Shown in pieces: positions 34,045 through 42,655 of a DNA stretch of 64,000 bases; the stretch's first letter is position 1, and every line of letters begins with the position of its first letter. The DNA is taken from contig CAYOJK010000003.1 of NCBI GenBank assembly GCA_964404285.1, forward strand, positions 62,001 through 126,000, written 5' to 3'. A program made the translations under genes and the position numbers. The stretch is from JBASEY01 sp964404285 (GTDB taxonomy: Bacteria > CSSED10-310). The notes under the pieces are model-generated. The model was given only the letters and a program-made list of their open reading frames with translations, made no database searches and had not been told where the DNA came from.

Positions 34045-35127
34045 TCAGTTCTTTCTATCTATAAACTCAGTCAAGATGTTCAGGTATTTTTCTTGTAGAT
34101 ATAAAACAGTGCGCTGCTTTTCCGTAATTATTTTTTCAAGGTGAAAACAATATTGTTCCAATTTCCCATATTCAATTTGGTGTTCTTCAAATACGATATT
34201 CTTCTCCTTTATATCAGTTGACAATTCATGGATTTTCTTATTTAAACCTGTAATGGAAGTTGAGTGACTCTTTAATTCCAATTCTAATTTTTTTATTGTG
34301 GATTCAAGTTTTTCCGCGTAATTAACCAAGTTTTTGAGCGCTGTATGTGTTTTTTTAAAAGCATCAACTATATTACCTGTATCTTGTTTTACGGGTGGCA
34401 ATTTTAAATTCGAGCCTTTAAAAACAGGCAATGGAAAATGGCTGGCAACAATAAAAGTACGGTAAGAATCTGTTTCATCCTTACATGTTGTCGGCGCGCT
34501 GTTGATCAATGCAAAAACTTCATTTCGTATAGGTTGTGCGTCGGGAAGAATGCCTAAAAAGTGGTCGATCAAAGAAGAAAGCAGCCAGATATGGTTAGGA
34601 AAGATATATAGTTTTTTTATGTATTTAAATGTTTCTGCAAGTTTTTGCTCGACGTGATCAGAATTGACGCCGGAAAAAGTAAAATGCTCATCCAAATAAC
34701 GGTTTGATTTGCTATATAGATAAGTATAAATATCAGAAAGGGTTTTCTCATGAGTTATGCTGAATTCATGCTTTATGGGAAAAGCAAATATTGCCGTGTG
34801 TGAAGTGATTCTGGATATTTCTTGCAGCATTCTCCCACGGTTTACTTCATCTAAATGTTCCAGGACATCTAAACATACAATGATATCGAAAGCTTTTTTT
34901 CTAAACGGCAACTGCTCACCATAGCATTGAATCAATGTCCCTTTGGTATTCTTTCGATCAATGTCAGCTTGTATTACAGGATATTGGTTTAAAAAAGATG
35001 TTAAAAGATTTTCGTTTGAACCTAAGTCAAGAATAGTTGGATTAGCCAAACCAGACGCCCTCAATGTTCGGATGTACTCGGTCGTAAAATAATATCTGTT
35101 GAATTTATCTGGCGCTTCGAAGATCAT
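34045..35127 (-). CDS. SAM-dependent methyltransferase with C-terminal coiled coil
   Basis: A 360-residue protein. The N-terminal half is a class I methyltransferase: motif I ILDLGSNENLLTSFL (about residues 34-48), an acidic motif II in VIQADIDR, and FDIIVCLDVLEHLDEV at the motif IV position. Residues about 265-350 are a heptad-rich coiled coil (NYAEKLESTIKKLELELKSH and on). Similar enzymes with coiled-coil tails control chain length of O-antigens, for example WbdD, where a methyl cap stops elongation and the coil acts as a ruler; that role is inference here. It is the first gene of the glycosyltransferase operon. Confidence 0.72.
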   Translation of the reverse strand: MIFEAPDKFNRYYFTTEYIRTLRASGLANPTILDLGSNENLLTSFLNQYPVIQADIDRKNTKGTLIQCYGEQLPFRKKAFDIIVCLDVLEHLDEVNRGRMLQEISRITSHTAIFAFPIKHEFSITHEKTLSDIYTYLYSKSNRYLDEHFTFSGVNSDHVEQKLAETFKYIKKLYIFPNHIWLLSSLIDHFLGILPDAQPIRNEVFALINSAPTTCKDETDSYRTFIVASHFPLPVFKGSNLKLPPVKQDTGNIVDAFKKTHTALKNLVNYAEKLESTIKKLELELKSHSTSITGLNKKIHELSTDIKEKNIVFEEHQIEYGKLEQYCFHLEKIITEKQRTVLYLQEKYLNILTEFIDRKN

Positions 35128-35244
35128 AACTTGATTATTTTATCAGAAAGAGAGATACTTTCACATAAGGAATGCGTCATAATAGACGCCAGGATATCTT
35201 ATCTGGATGTAATTGGTATTTACAGTTTTTATGGGAGGTTCTCA

Positions 35245-35655
35245 ATGAAAACAAAACTCTTCTTTTTATCCTTCGTTCTGCTTGTAGTGTTACCAGTAGT
35301 TGGAGCAACTGACATTTCTAAAACAACATGGATTGATATTACAAAAGAGGTTGCGGCCAACCCAATAAATCAGGGCGGGTGGACAGTTGACAAAGCCGGT
35401 AAGGTCTTTCGTTCGGAAGACAGTGACTCGATTATGATCGAGCACTCTGAATACGGGAAATTTGTTGTAGACTTGAAAAATGGCACGGTCAACAAAGTTG
35501 AGAAAAATGATCCTATTTTACAAAAAGGTTCCTCGTTACTTAATCGAGAAGGTGGCACAATGCTGGTTGTCAGGACTTCGGAATACAAATTTAGGCTTCG
35601 GTTCACTGAGAAGGTGGCCGGCATGAAGGCGATCGCAGGCATTACAGGAATGTAA
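35245..35655 (+). CDS. Small secreted protein of unknown function
   Basis: A 136-residue product with a signal peptide (MKTKLFFLSFVLLVVLPVVGA, cleavage near residue 21). The mature chain is beta-rich (HSEYGKFVVDLKNGTVNKVE, GGTMLVVRTSEYKFRLRF), with no family I recognise. ATG 35245 has GGGAGG ahead; an upstream in-frame TTG would add 38 residues before the signal peptide. A weak promoter-like TTGATT-17 bp-GATACT lies at 35131-35159. The 165 bp after it (35656-35820) contain a TATAAT at 35790 without a clear -35 box and nothing else recognisable. Confidence 0.6.
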   Translation: MKTKLFFLSFVLLVVLPVVGATDISKTTWIDITKEVAANPINQGGWTVDKAGKVFRSEDSDSIMIEHSEYGKFVVDLKNGTVNKVEKNDPILQKGSSLLNREGGTMLVVRTSEYKFRLRFTEKVAGMKAIAGITGM

Positions 35656-35820
35656 TCCAATAGTGGTTTCTTGGTGTTAAAAAGGGATACTGTAAGCTTA
35701 GAAAAATTGCATAAGAGTAATGCAGGAAAAGGGATTTGATTTTACAACCAATACCGTCTGGATTTAAAAAGGCTATTTGCTGCTGAAATTATAATGTTGG
35801 AAGAAAGAATCAGGTCATAA

Positions 35821-37719
35821 TTGACGATGAAGACAGTAGTTGTCCGTTCCTATTTCAAACTGGTTGGCTTTCTTTTTTTGATAGGCTTATTAGCAATGTC
35901 AGCTTTTAGCCAAGATGAAGATAATGCTATTACCGGGATTCAAACCTTATGGTCTCAACAAGTCGATGTATTTACAAGAGGGTCTGCTCATCCAGAGTGT
36001 CAGGAGGCAAAGAGTCAAATACAAAAGTATTTCTTGGAAAATGCAACATCGCGTACTCCTGAAATCGCCGTAGCATATATTCTTTTGGGAACTCAAGCCC
36101 TTGAAAGGAAAAAATGGGAGGACGCTCAATGGGCCTTCTTGGCTGCTCTGGAGTTTGATCCTTTTAGTGTTCGCGCATCCCAATATGCATTAATAAATTC
36201 ACGACATTTGGGTTTGACCAACATGGCATCGATGTTGGTCAATCATGTTCTGGTTGTAGTAAAAAGAGCATTTCAACCCGGTATTTATCACCTTATCTTT
36301 GGCAATGCTGCTGATGTTTTAAGGTCTGCATTTCTTTTAGCGGCGTTCGTGATCATTTTAGTAGTAATGATCAAGCATTTCAGCTTGGTCGTTCATCAAT
36401 GCTCAGATGTTCTTCCATTCAATGTTGATCCCAGAATTATTGCCGCCGGTCTAATATTGCTTTTAACCTCAATTCTTGCTTCTCCGTTAGGATTGGTTGG
36501 TTTTACCTTGTTGATTTTACTGCTTTCCGGGCTATTTGCAGAAAAACAATATAGAACGGCTATTTGGATATCATGGCTACTGATAAGTACCTTGTTTCCT
36601 CTGACTTTAATCTCTGCGCATGCCATGGTTACCGAGAATAATCGTTTGTTTTCGGTTATTCGTTATGCTACGACCGGAGGATATTCAGAGCCTGCAATAG
36701 CTGAATTGAAATTGCTTTTAGAGGAAGCGCCCGACTCTGACGGAGACACTATCTCAAAAATCCATTATTTAATGGGCTCACTATATAAACGAGGGGGTTT
36801 TTATACGGATGCCCAGCAGGAATTCGAATTATATAAGACGATGATGCCACGGGATTCAGCGGTCTATATTAACCTTGGGAATATTGACTTCGTCAATGAT
36901 CGATATCAAGCAGCTATTGAGAATTACAGGCGAGCAGAAAATATTGAACCGCAAAACCCGATAATATTTTTTAATCTATCCAAAGCGAATTTGGCGCTAT
37001 TCCGTTTTGATGAGGCTAGAAATATGCAAAATCAGGCCTCTAGACTGAATCCTGATCTGACTAGTAAATTAAATCTTTTATATGGCTCAGATTTGATCCG
37101 TATGGTTGCAGATGCTGGTGTACCTAAGCATTGGCTGACCAGAGAGCTTAATACGGGTTGGTCGAAAGCGCTGCAATCGCTACCTGAATTTTGGCATGCT
37201 CCGTTAGTAGATATCCCTTTGAAAAAGGCGGTTTTAGGATGGATTTTTTTAACGGTTTTGTTGGTTGTCCTGAACCGCTTGGCAGTAAAATATCGCTTTA
37301 GCCGGTTTTGCCTTAAATGTAGAAAACCAATGAAGCCCAATTTTGATGATGGCACTGAAAGAATCTGCCCGACTTGCCATAGAATTTATTTAAGAAAAAC
37401 GACTATAGACAAATCATTTACTCAGAAAAAGGAAGAAAAAAAAGACATGTCCTGGTATGACAGACTATTTAGTATAGCGCTGTCAATCATTATTCCGGGT
37501 GGAGGAAAAATTTATTCTGGTTATATGTTTTTCGGAATTTTGGCGATCCTGTCTTGGTCAGTAGTAGTAGCTTACTTTTTGTCACCTTGTCGAACATTCG
37601 ATTCTTTTCTAAGAATTCCGGTTATAGAGACTGAACCTGGTAACCTATTCGCATGGATAGTTTTGTGTGGCTTATACGTTTTATCCATTATTCAGGCTTT
37701 TAGGGAGAAAACAGAGTGA
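35821..37719 (+). CDS. Polytopic membrane protein with TPRs and a zinc ribbon
   Basis: A 632-residue protein of mixed architecture. It has an N-terminal signal or anchor segment (about residues 12-30), a first TPR region (about 60-125) and several membrane segments (about 160-260). More TPRs follow (about 285-420; VYINLGNIDFVNDRYQAAIE is typical), then a membrane segment (about 460-480), a four-Cys zinc ribbon (C497, C500, C516, C519) and two C-terminal membrane segments beginning IIIPGGGKIYSG. The TTG at 35821 has AGG six bases upstream; ATG 35827 is the alternative. No known function. It overlaps the DUF4388 gene by 4 bp and probably acts with it. Confidence 0.65.
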   Translation: MTMKTVVVRSYFKLVGFLFLIGLLAMSAFSQDEDNAITGIQTLWSQQVDVFTRGSAHPECQEAKSQIQKYFLENATSRTPEIAVAYILLGTQALERKKWEDAQWAFLAALEFDPFSVRASQYALINSRHLGLTNMASMLVNHVLVVVKRAFQPGIYHLIFGNAADVLRSAFLLAAFVIILVVMIKHFSLVVHQCSDVLPFNVDPRIIAAGLILLLTSILASPLGLVGFTLLILLLSGLFAEKQYRTAIWISWLLISTLFPLTLISAHAMVTENNRLFSVIRYATTGGYSEPAIAELKLLLEEAPDSDGDTISKIHYLMGSLYKRGGFYTDAQQEFELYKTMMPRDSAVYINLGNIDFVNDRYQAAIENYRRAENIEPQNPIIFFNLSKANLALFRFDEARNMQNQASRLNPDLTSKLNLLYGSDLIRMVADAGVPKHWLTRELNTGWSKALQSLPEFWHAPLVDIPLKKAVLGWIFLTVLLVVLNRLAVKYRFSRFCLKCRKPMKPNFDDGTERICPTCHRIYLRKTTIDKSFTQKKEEKKDMSWYDRLFSIALSIIIPGGGKIYSGYMFFGILAILSWSVVVAYFLSPCRTFDSFLRIPVIETEPGNLFAWIVLCGLYVLSIIQAFREKTE

Positions 37720-38993
37720 ATCGACCATTTCCTTATGAAGGATTATTGGAGAATCTACCGCTTCATAAGATTCTAGCCGAAATAAGCTCACAACAGTTAT
37801 CTGGAGTACTGACTGTTTCAGGAGAAAACGACACTGTTGAACTTCGTTTCAAAAAAGGGGCATGCATCTTTGCTGAATCACACTATCCAAGATCGGCAGT
37901 TCGGCTTGGTCAATTGCTTGTGAAGAAGGGATTTTGTGAACAGAATCACATTGACAGTCTGCTGAATGAACAGAATACAAAGATGGTACGGTTGGGTGCA
38001 CTTGCAGTCGAACATGGTTATCTAAAAGATACGGATTTGATACGTGTTCTGGAAGATCAGATATTGTTGATAATTTTTCCTTGCCTGACTTGGGATAGGG
38101 GGCTATATTTTTTCAAGCAAGAATCCAATATTCCTTTTGATGACAAGCTTTCCAAACCTGTTAACTTAAATACCATTGTTAGATCAGGACCCAAAATCGA
38201 AAAAAACTGGAATTGGGTCAATGAACGCCTTCCCGATGATGATGTGATTCCTCAAAGAATACGAGGTATTGAGATCGTTTCTGAAGGAGTGAAAATAGAC
38301 CATTCTATTGACAACAAGAAAACCAAAATTTTAACGGGCGCTCAGGAAATCATATATGAGTTGGTAGACGGAATTCGTACAATACGGGAAATTTGTGATA
38401 CTGCACATGTGTTCGAATGGTTTTCAAGAATTGCCTTGCTTGACCTTCAAGATGCAGACATCATCTCTATTGAAGAACCGTCCATAAAAAAAGCATTTAA
38501 ATCAAAAGATACAAACGGTGAAGAGCATGGCTTTACAAGCCGCCTAAAATCAGGACTCCTTTTAACTGGAAAGTTAGTGATTCTATTGGCTTGTGTATAC
38601 TCAGTTGGGCTTTTAATTGCCAATAAATCGATAAAACCAACTCATACAGTCGCTCCTGAAGATGTAAGAATAGCTTCTTTTAAAACTACAAATAGAGCTA
38701 AAGAAATTCAGTCTGCCCTAATTGTTTACCATTTATTCGAAGATTTTTTTCCGGATGATTTGACACAATTTGTTGCAGACCGTTGGATCGATTCGTCTTG
38801 TTTGAAAGATGGCTGGTCTAATGAATTTGCATATAATAAAACAGATACCGGATATGAATTAGTGAGTTCGGGATCAGATGGAACATTGTTTTCAGAAGAT
38901 GATATGAAGTTTTCCGGGCATGTTAGAGACTTTTTATTTGGTAGTTATTATCCATGCCGGATTAAAGCTGGTGGGATGATTGAAGAAGAATAA
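37716..38993 (+). CDS. DUF4388 protein with pseudopilin-like C-terminus
   Basis: A 425-residue protein. Residues 1-170 match the DUF4388/PATAN type (YEGLLENLPLHKILAEISSQ, LSGVLTVSGENDTVELRFKKG), found in signalling proteins. A second winged-helix-like region lies around 215-255, a single membrane segment at about 281-303, and a C-terminal domain at 310-415. The latter contains DGWSNEFAYNKTDTGYELVS, then SGSDG, as in the core of major pseudopilins (GspG). The cytoplasmic signalling part would thus be linked to a periplasmic pilin-like domain. GTG start within the GTGA overlap with the preceding gene. Confidence 0.65.
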   Translation: MNRPFPYEGLLENLPLHKILAEISSQQLSGVLTVSGENDTVELRFKKGACIFAESHYPRSAVRLGQLLVKKGFCEQNHIDSLLNEQNTKMVRLGALAVEHGYLKDTDLIRVLEDQILLIIFPCLTWDRGLYFFKQESNIPFDDKLSKPVNLNTIVRSGPKIEKNWNWVNERLPDDDVIPQRIRGIEIVSEGVKIDHSIDNKKTKILTGAQEIIYELVDGIRTIREICDTAHVFEWFSRIALLDLQDADIISIEEPSIKKAFKSKDTNGEEHGFTSRLKSGLLLTGKLVILLACVYSVGLLIANKSIKPTHTVAPEDVRIASFKTTNRAKEIQSALIVYHLFEDFFPDDLTQFVADRWIDSSCLKDGWSNEFAYNKTDTGYELVSSGSDGTLFSEDDMKFSGHVRDFLFGSYYPCRIKAGGMIEEE

Positions 38994-39005
38994 GGAGATA
39001 AGGGG

Positions 39006-40016
39006 ATGAAGTATTTTTTAATTGTAGTGGTATTGATTGCAGCAGCTCTTGCTATTTGGGGATGCTCTGAAATTGGTCCTCAAGAAGCGGGCGTTCGCAC
39101 TGTGATGATAGGGTTTGAAAACGGTTTTGGCGCATCAAATTGGTTGAAAAGAGGCACAAGTCCTAACGCTTTATCTCCAGGTCTGTATATCAATATTCCA
39201 CATGTTGTGAATATCGATAAATATCCTGTAAATGAACTTGGCTACGATATGTTCAAAGAGAATGAACAGGGAAGAAACGATATTTCTTTTAAAACAAAAG
39301 ACGGGCAGACGGCTTGGATCGATGTAACGGTAAGATATCGTCTTGAACCTGAAAAGATACCGGTTTTGCATAGAGAGTATGGGCGTTTATATCTTGAAAA
39401 CGTGCTTTTACCTACAGTTCGATCTTATCTGAGCAACGAACTAGGCCAGTATTCAGCTGAAGATATTTTCGATGGCCGGATTCGACGGAATATTTCTACT
39501 GAGGTTGTCAATTTGATAAATGCGGGGGAAGAAGGACGAAGAGGGACTCAGGAAATAGGGTTGGAAGTGATAGATATACTATTGCGTCAATTTGAGTTTA
39601 CTGCTGAATATCAAGAAGCGGTTAATCAGAAAAAAATTGCGTCAGATCAATACCTTGCCGCTCTGGATTTGGCAAAAAAACGCGAAGCTGAAGCTGAAGG
39701 GGAAAAGCTTGCTGCGGTTCAGGAAGCTGAAGCCCATGCTGAACGAATTCGGCTCGAAGCGGATGCAGAATTATATGCTCGCCTGAAAGAAAGTGAAGGC
39801 ATTTTGCAAGTTGGTAAAGCTCAAGCTGAAGCCCAAGCAGCTATGGTAGAGGCGCTGGGGGGAGGAGATATACTTGTTAAACTTGAATTTGCCAAAAGTT
39901 TAAGCCCGAAACTTCAAATTTGGGGTGTCCCAACCGGCCAACAAAACTGTTCACTATTAGATTTATCCGGTATTTTTGGGCCCTTGCTCCCAGTGCCTGA
40001 TAAACCCACACCGTGA
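39006..40016 (+). CDS. SPFH/Band-7 domain protein (prohibitin-like), probable lipoprotein
   Basis: A 336-residue protein with a hydrophobic N-terminus ending AIWGC; Cys20 could be lipidated, though Trp at -2 is unusual. Residues about 25-210 form the SPFH domain (SFKTKDGQTAWIDVTVRYRL). A long Ala/Glu-rich coiled coil follows at about 210-275. Family members such as HflK/HflC and prohibitins form large membrane rings that modulate proteases. The site GGAGATAAGGGG precedes the ATG. It follows the DUF4388 gene by 12 bp. Confidence 0.8.
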   Translation: MKYFLIVVVLIAAALAIWGCSEIGPQEAGVRTVMIGFENGFGASNWLKRGTSPNALSPGLYINIPHVVNIDKYPVNELGYDMFKENEQGRNDISFKTKDGQTAWIDVTVRYRLEPEKIPVLHREYGRLYLENVLLPTVRSYLSNELGQYSAEDIFDGRIRRNISTEVVNLINAGEEGRRGTQEIGLEVIDILLRQFEFTAEYQEAVNQKKIASDQYLAALDLAKKREAEAEGEKLAAVQEAEAHAERIRLEADAELYARLKESEGILQVGKAQAEAQAAMVEALGGGDILVKLEFAKSLSPKLQIWGVPTGQQNCSLLDLSGIFGPLLPVPDKPTP

Positions 40017-40058
40017 CGCCTCGATCCAAACAAAGAAATTTAATATCCGGGCAAAACC

Positions 40059-40478
40059 ATGAAAGTAATGACATCAGAATTTTTTAAAAAAACAGAGGGT
40101 AATGGGCATACATTAGATATTACATCGGACGTGAGCTTACATCTTGCCAATACCCAATTGAATTCAGGGATTGTAACGGTGTTTATTCCGGGTTCGACCG
40201 CAGCTGTAACAACGATTGAATACGAATCAGGGGCAATAAGTGATTTTAAGGATGCATTTGAACGTGCTGTACCAAGAAATATCCCCTATAAACATGATCA
40301 GCGTTGGGGAGACGGCAACGGGTTTTCCCATGTCAGAGCAGCTTGGTTGGGACCTTCTATCACCGTGCCTTTTGTCAACGGCAAAATGTGTTTAGGGACA
40401 TGGCAACAAGTCGTTCTTATAGATTTTGATCGACATCCTAGAGACCGAAAGATCGTTTTACAATTCATCGGGGAATGA
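40059..40478 (+). CDS. YjbQ/UPF0047 family protein
   Basis: A 139-residue single-domain protein of the UPF0047 family. GIVTVFIPGSTAAVTTIEYE, NIPYKHDQRWGDGNGFSHVRAA and TWQQVVLIDFDRHPRDRKI are the conserved blocks, with His residues that bind metal. E. coli YjbQ has weak thiamine-phosphate synthase activity; the true role is uncertain. The stop overlaps the start of the HspR-like gene in ATGA, so they are coupled. Confidence 0.88.
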   Translation: MKVMTSEFFKKTEGNGHTLDITSDVSLHLANTQLNSGIVTVFIPGSTAAVTTIEYESGAISDFKDAFERAVPRNIPYKHDQRWGDGNGFSHVRAAWLGPSITVPFVNGKMCLGTWQQVVLIDFDRHPRDRKIVLQFIGE

Positions 40479-40873
40479 TCATGCATGATAAGCCTGATTT
40501 AACACCTAAATACCGAATTTCAGCATTGGCTGACATGTTGAACATGCATCCTCAAACTATCAGAACCTACGAAAAATTTGGCTTTATAAAACCGGTAAGA
40601 ACCAAGGGAAATGCCAGGCTTTTTTCTGATTATGACGTATGGGTTATTACAACAATAAAGAATCTGACCCAGGATCTCGGAGTTAACTTGGCGGGTGTTG
40701 AAATAATTTTACGTATGCGAAGCCAGATTGAAGACATGTTGAACGAAGCTACAAAAATCATGGAATTTACACAGAAATTGGCGCCTTATATCGATCAAGA
40801 CAAACTTTCTTTGTTACATGAGATCCAAGAAGGATGTCGTTTTATGCTTGGCGACGATGAATCCATAAAATAG
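40475..40873 (+). CDS. hspR: HspR-like MerR-family heat-shock repressor
   Basis: A 132-residue MerR-type regulator. The helix-turn-helix (YRISALADMLNMHPQTIRTYEKFG) and wing (RTKGNARLFSDYDV) are followed by LTQDLGVNLAGVEIIL, the signature of HspR, which represses chaperone and protease genes at normal temperature with DnaK as co-repressor in Streptomyces and Helicobacter. A short coiled dimerisation region ends the protein. ATG 40475 or 40481. No dnaK neighbour and no clear HAIR operator was found in the window. It lies 22 bp before a sigma factor gene. Confidence 0.85.
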   Translation: MIMHDKPDLTPKYRISALADMLNMHPQTIRTYEKFGFIKPVRTKGNARLFSDYDVWVITTIKNLTQDLGVNLAGVEIILRMRSQIEDMLNEATKIMEFTQKLAPYIDQDKLSLLHEIQEGCRFMLGDDESIK

Positions 40874-40895
40874 ATATAACGATGAGACTTGATGA

Positions 40896-41729
40896 ATGAA
40901 CAGCAACAGAAGTGAGACACAGAGGTATTATCAAGAGATTAGGAAATATAAAGTTTTAACTCTTGAAGAAGAATTGGAATTAGCTAGACGTATTCAGGCA
41001 GATAATGACGAACAGGCCGTTCGGGAACTTGTTGAGGCAAACTTGCGATATGTTGTGAATATTGCTCGAAGATATGAAAGATCGGGAATCCCTTTGGCAG
41101 ATTTGATCAGCGAGGGCAACCTCGGCTTACTCGCTGCCACTCATCGTTTTGAACCCGATAAGGGAGTGAAATTCATCACATATGCATCATGGTGGATTCG
41201 TCAGGCGATCAGCAGCGCGATAACAACAAAGGGCAGAATGATTCGGTTGCCCTCAAAACAAGAAATACAGATTTATAATTATCGAAAAACGAAAGATCAT
41301 TTAACTCAGGAACTGGGTAGAGAGCCGTCAAAAGAAGAGATAGCTGAAAAATTAGATCTTGAAGTACAGGATATCGATGCGTTGATGCAGATGAAAATGA
41401 ATTCAATTAGCCTGGATACGCCGAGTAATGATCAAGAAGACGGCAAGACTGGAATAGATATACCCGATACGGGACCGGATGTTGAAGATCTGGTTATTAA
41501 GGATGAAATTGCTGAAGATATCGAATTATTGTTATCCGGCTTATCTGATCGAGAAAAAGAGATTCTTCGAATGCGCTACGGGTTTAACGGTGAATTATTT
41601 ACTTTGCAGCAGATTGGAGAAAAATTTAATCTCACACGTGAACGAGTTAGACAAATAGAGCGTCGAGCAATAGAAAAATTGAGAAACAAAGCAAAATTCA
41701 AACAATTAGAAGATTATTTATACGAATAG
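40896..41729 (+). CDS. RNA polymerase sigma-70 family factor
   Basis: A 277-residue sigma factor with regions 1.2 to 4.2 but no region 1.1. Region 1.2/2 includes EEELELARRIQ, EANLRYVVNIARRYE, LISEGNLGLLAATHRFEP and ITYASWWIRQAIS. Region 3 follows GRMIRLPSKQ. Region 4 has LSDREKEILRMRYG and LTRERVRQIERRAIEKLRN. This short build occurs in primary factors of some deep lineages and in group 2 (RpoS-like) factors; the window does not settle which. It is linked to hspR upstream, which hints at stress control. Confidence 0.88.
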   Translation: MNSNRSETQRYYQEIRKYKVLTLEEELELARRIQADNDEQAVRELVEANLRYVVNIARRYERSGIPLADLISEGNLGLLAATHRFEPDKGVKFITYASWWIRQAISSAITTKGRMIRLPSKQEIQIYNYRKTKDHLTQELGREPSKEEIAEKLDLEVQDIDALMQMKMNSISLDTPSNDQEDGKTGIDIPDTGPDVEDLVIKDEIAEDIELLLSGLSDREKEILRMRYGFNGELFTLQQIGEKFNLTRERVRQIERRAIEKLRNKAKFKQLEDYLYE

Positions 41730-41749
41730 TTTTATTAGGAGGAAAGAAC

Positions 41750-42655
41750 ATGTCATCTGTTTTGATTGTCGGTTCGGTTGCATTAGATTCTGTTGAAACC
41801 CCTTATGGAAAAAAAAGTGATATGCTGGGAGGCTCAGCTACTTATTCCAGTCTGGCAGCCTCTCATTTTGCTTCAGTGCGTTTGGTGGCGGTGGTGGGAA
41901 ATGATTTTCCGGCTGAGTGCCGTCAATTACTAGAGTCAAGAAAAATAAATCTAACCGGTCTGCAAGTAGTTGAAGGGAATACCTTTCGCTGGAGTGGTGA
42001 ATATCATACCGGTAAAATGGGTGATGCCATCACGCTTGATACTCAGTTGAATGTGTTTCAAGACTTTAACCCGATGATTCCACCTGAATATCAAGATTCT
42101 GAATGGGTTTTTCTTGGAAATATTGATCCGGCTCTTCAACTTAATGTGTTGTCTCAAATTCCAAACCCTAAGCTGATTGCCTTGGATACGATGAACTTTT
42201 GGATTGAAAATCCAGATAATCGCTTACCGGAAGTTCTTAAAAAAGTTGATCTGTTGATTATCAATGAAGGTGAACTAAAGTTGTTGACGGGTAAATCTGA
42301 TTTGCGTAAAGGTGTGGAAATAGCTATGGGTCTAGGCCCCAAAATTCTAGTGGTCAAACTAGGGAAATATGGCGCCGTGCTATTTTATGATAACACGTGG
42401 TTTTTTGCTCCAGCGCACCCGCAATCCGATTGTATCGATCCGACGGGCGCTGGAGATTCTTTTGCGGGTGGCTTGATGGGTTCGTTGGCACGTGATGGTG
42501 AGGTAACCCCGGAAACATTGCGTAGAGCCATGGTGTTTGGATCTGTCGTGGCGTCGTTCAATATCAATGATTTTGGACCCTGGAAGCTTGCAAACCTGAC
42601 CAGCGAACAAATCATGGATCATTATGAAGATTTTAAAGATATTGTTGCCTTTTAA
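41750..42655 (+). CDS. PfkB-family carbohydrate or nucleoside kinase
   Basis: A 301-residue ribokinase-like enzyme. It has SVLIVGSVALDSVETPYG at the N-terminus, GGSATYSSLAASHF (PfkB signature 1 region), LVVKLGKYGAVLF and the catalytic DPTGAGDSFAGG (signature 2, with the base Asp). Family members phosphorylate ribose, adenosine, fructose or related compounds; the substrate is not evident. A strong AGGAGGAAAGAAC site precedes the ATG. Its last 4 bp overlap the convergent lon gene, leaving no room for a separate terminator. Confidence 0.85.
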   Translation: MSSVLIVGSVALDSVETPYGKKSDMLGGSATYSSLAASHFASVRLVAVVGNDFPAECRQLLESRKINLTGLQVVEGNTFRWSGEYHTGKMGDAITLDTQLNVFQDFNPMIPPEYQDSEWVFLGNIDPALQLNVLSQIPNPKLIALDTMNFWIENPDNRLPEVLKKVDLLIINEGELKLLTGKSDLRKGVEIAMGLGPKILVVKLGKYGAVLFYDNTWFFAPAHPQSDCIDPTGAGDSFAGGLMGSLARDGEVTPETLRRAMVFGSVVASFNINDFGPWKLANLTSEQIMDHYEDFKDIVAF

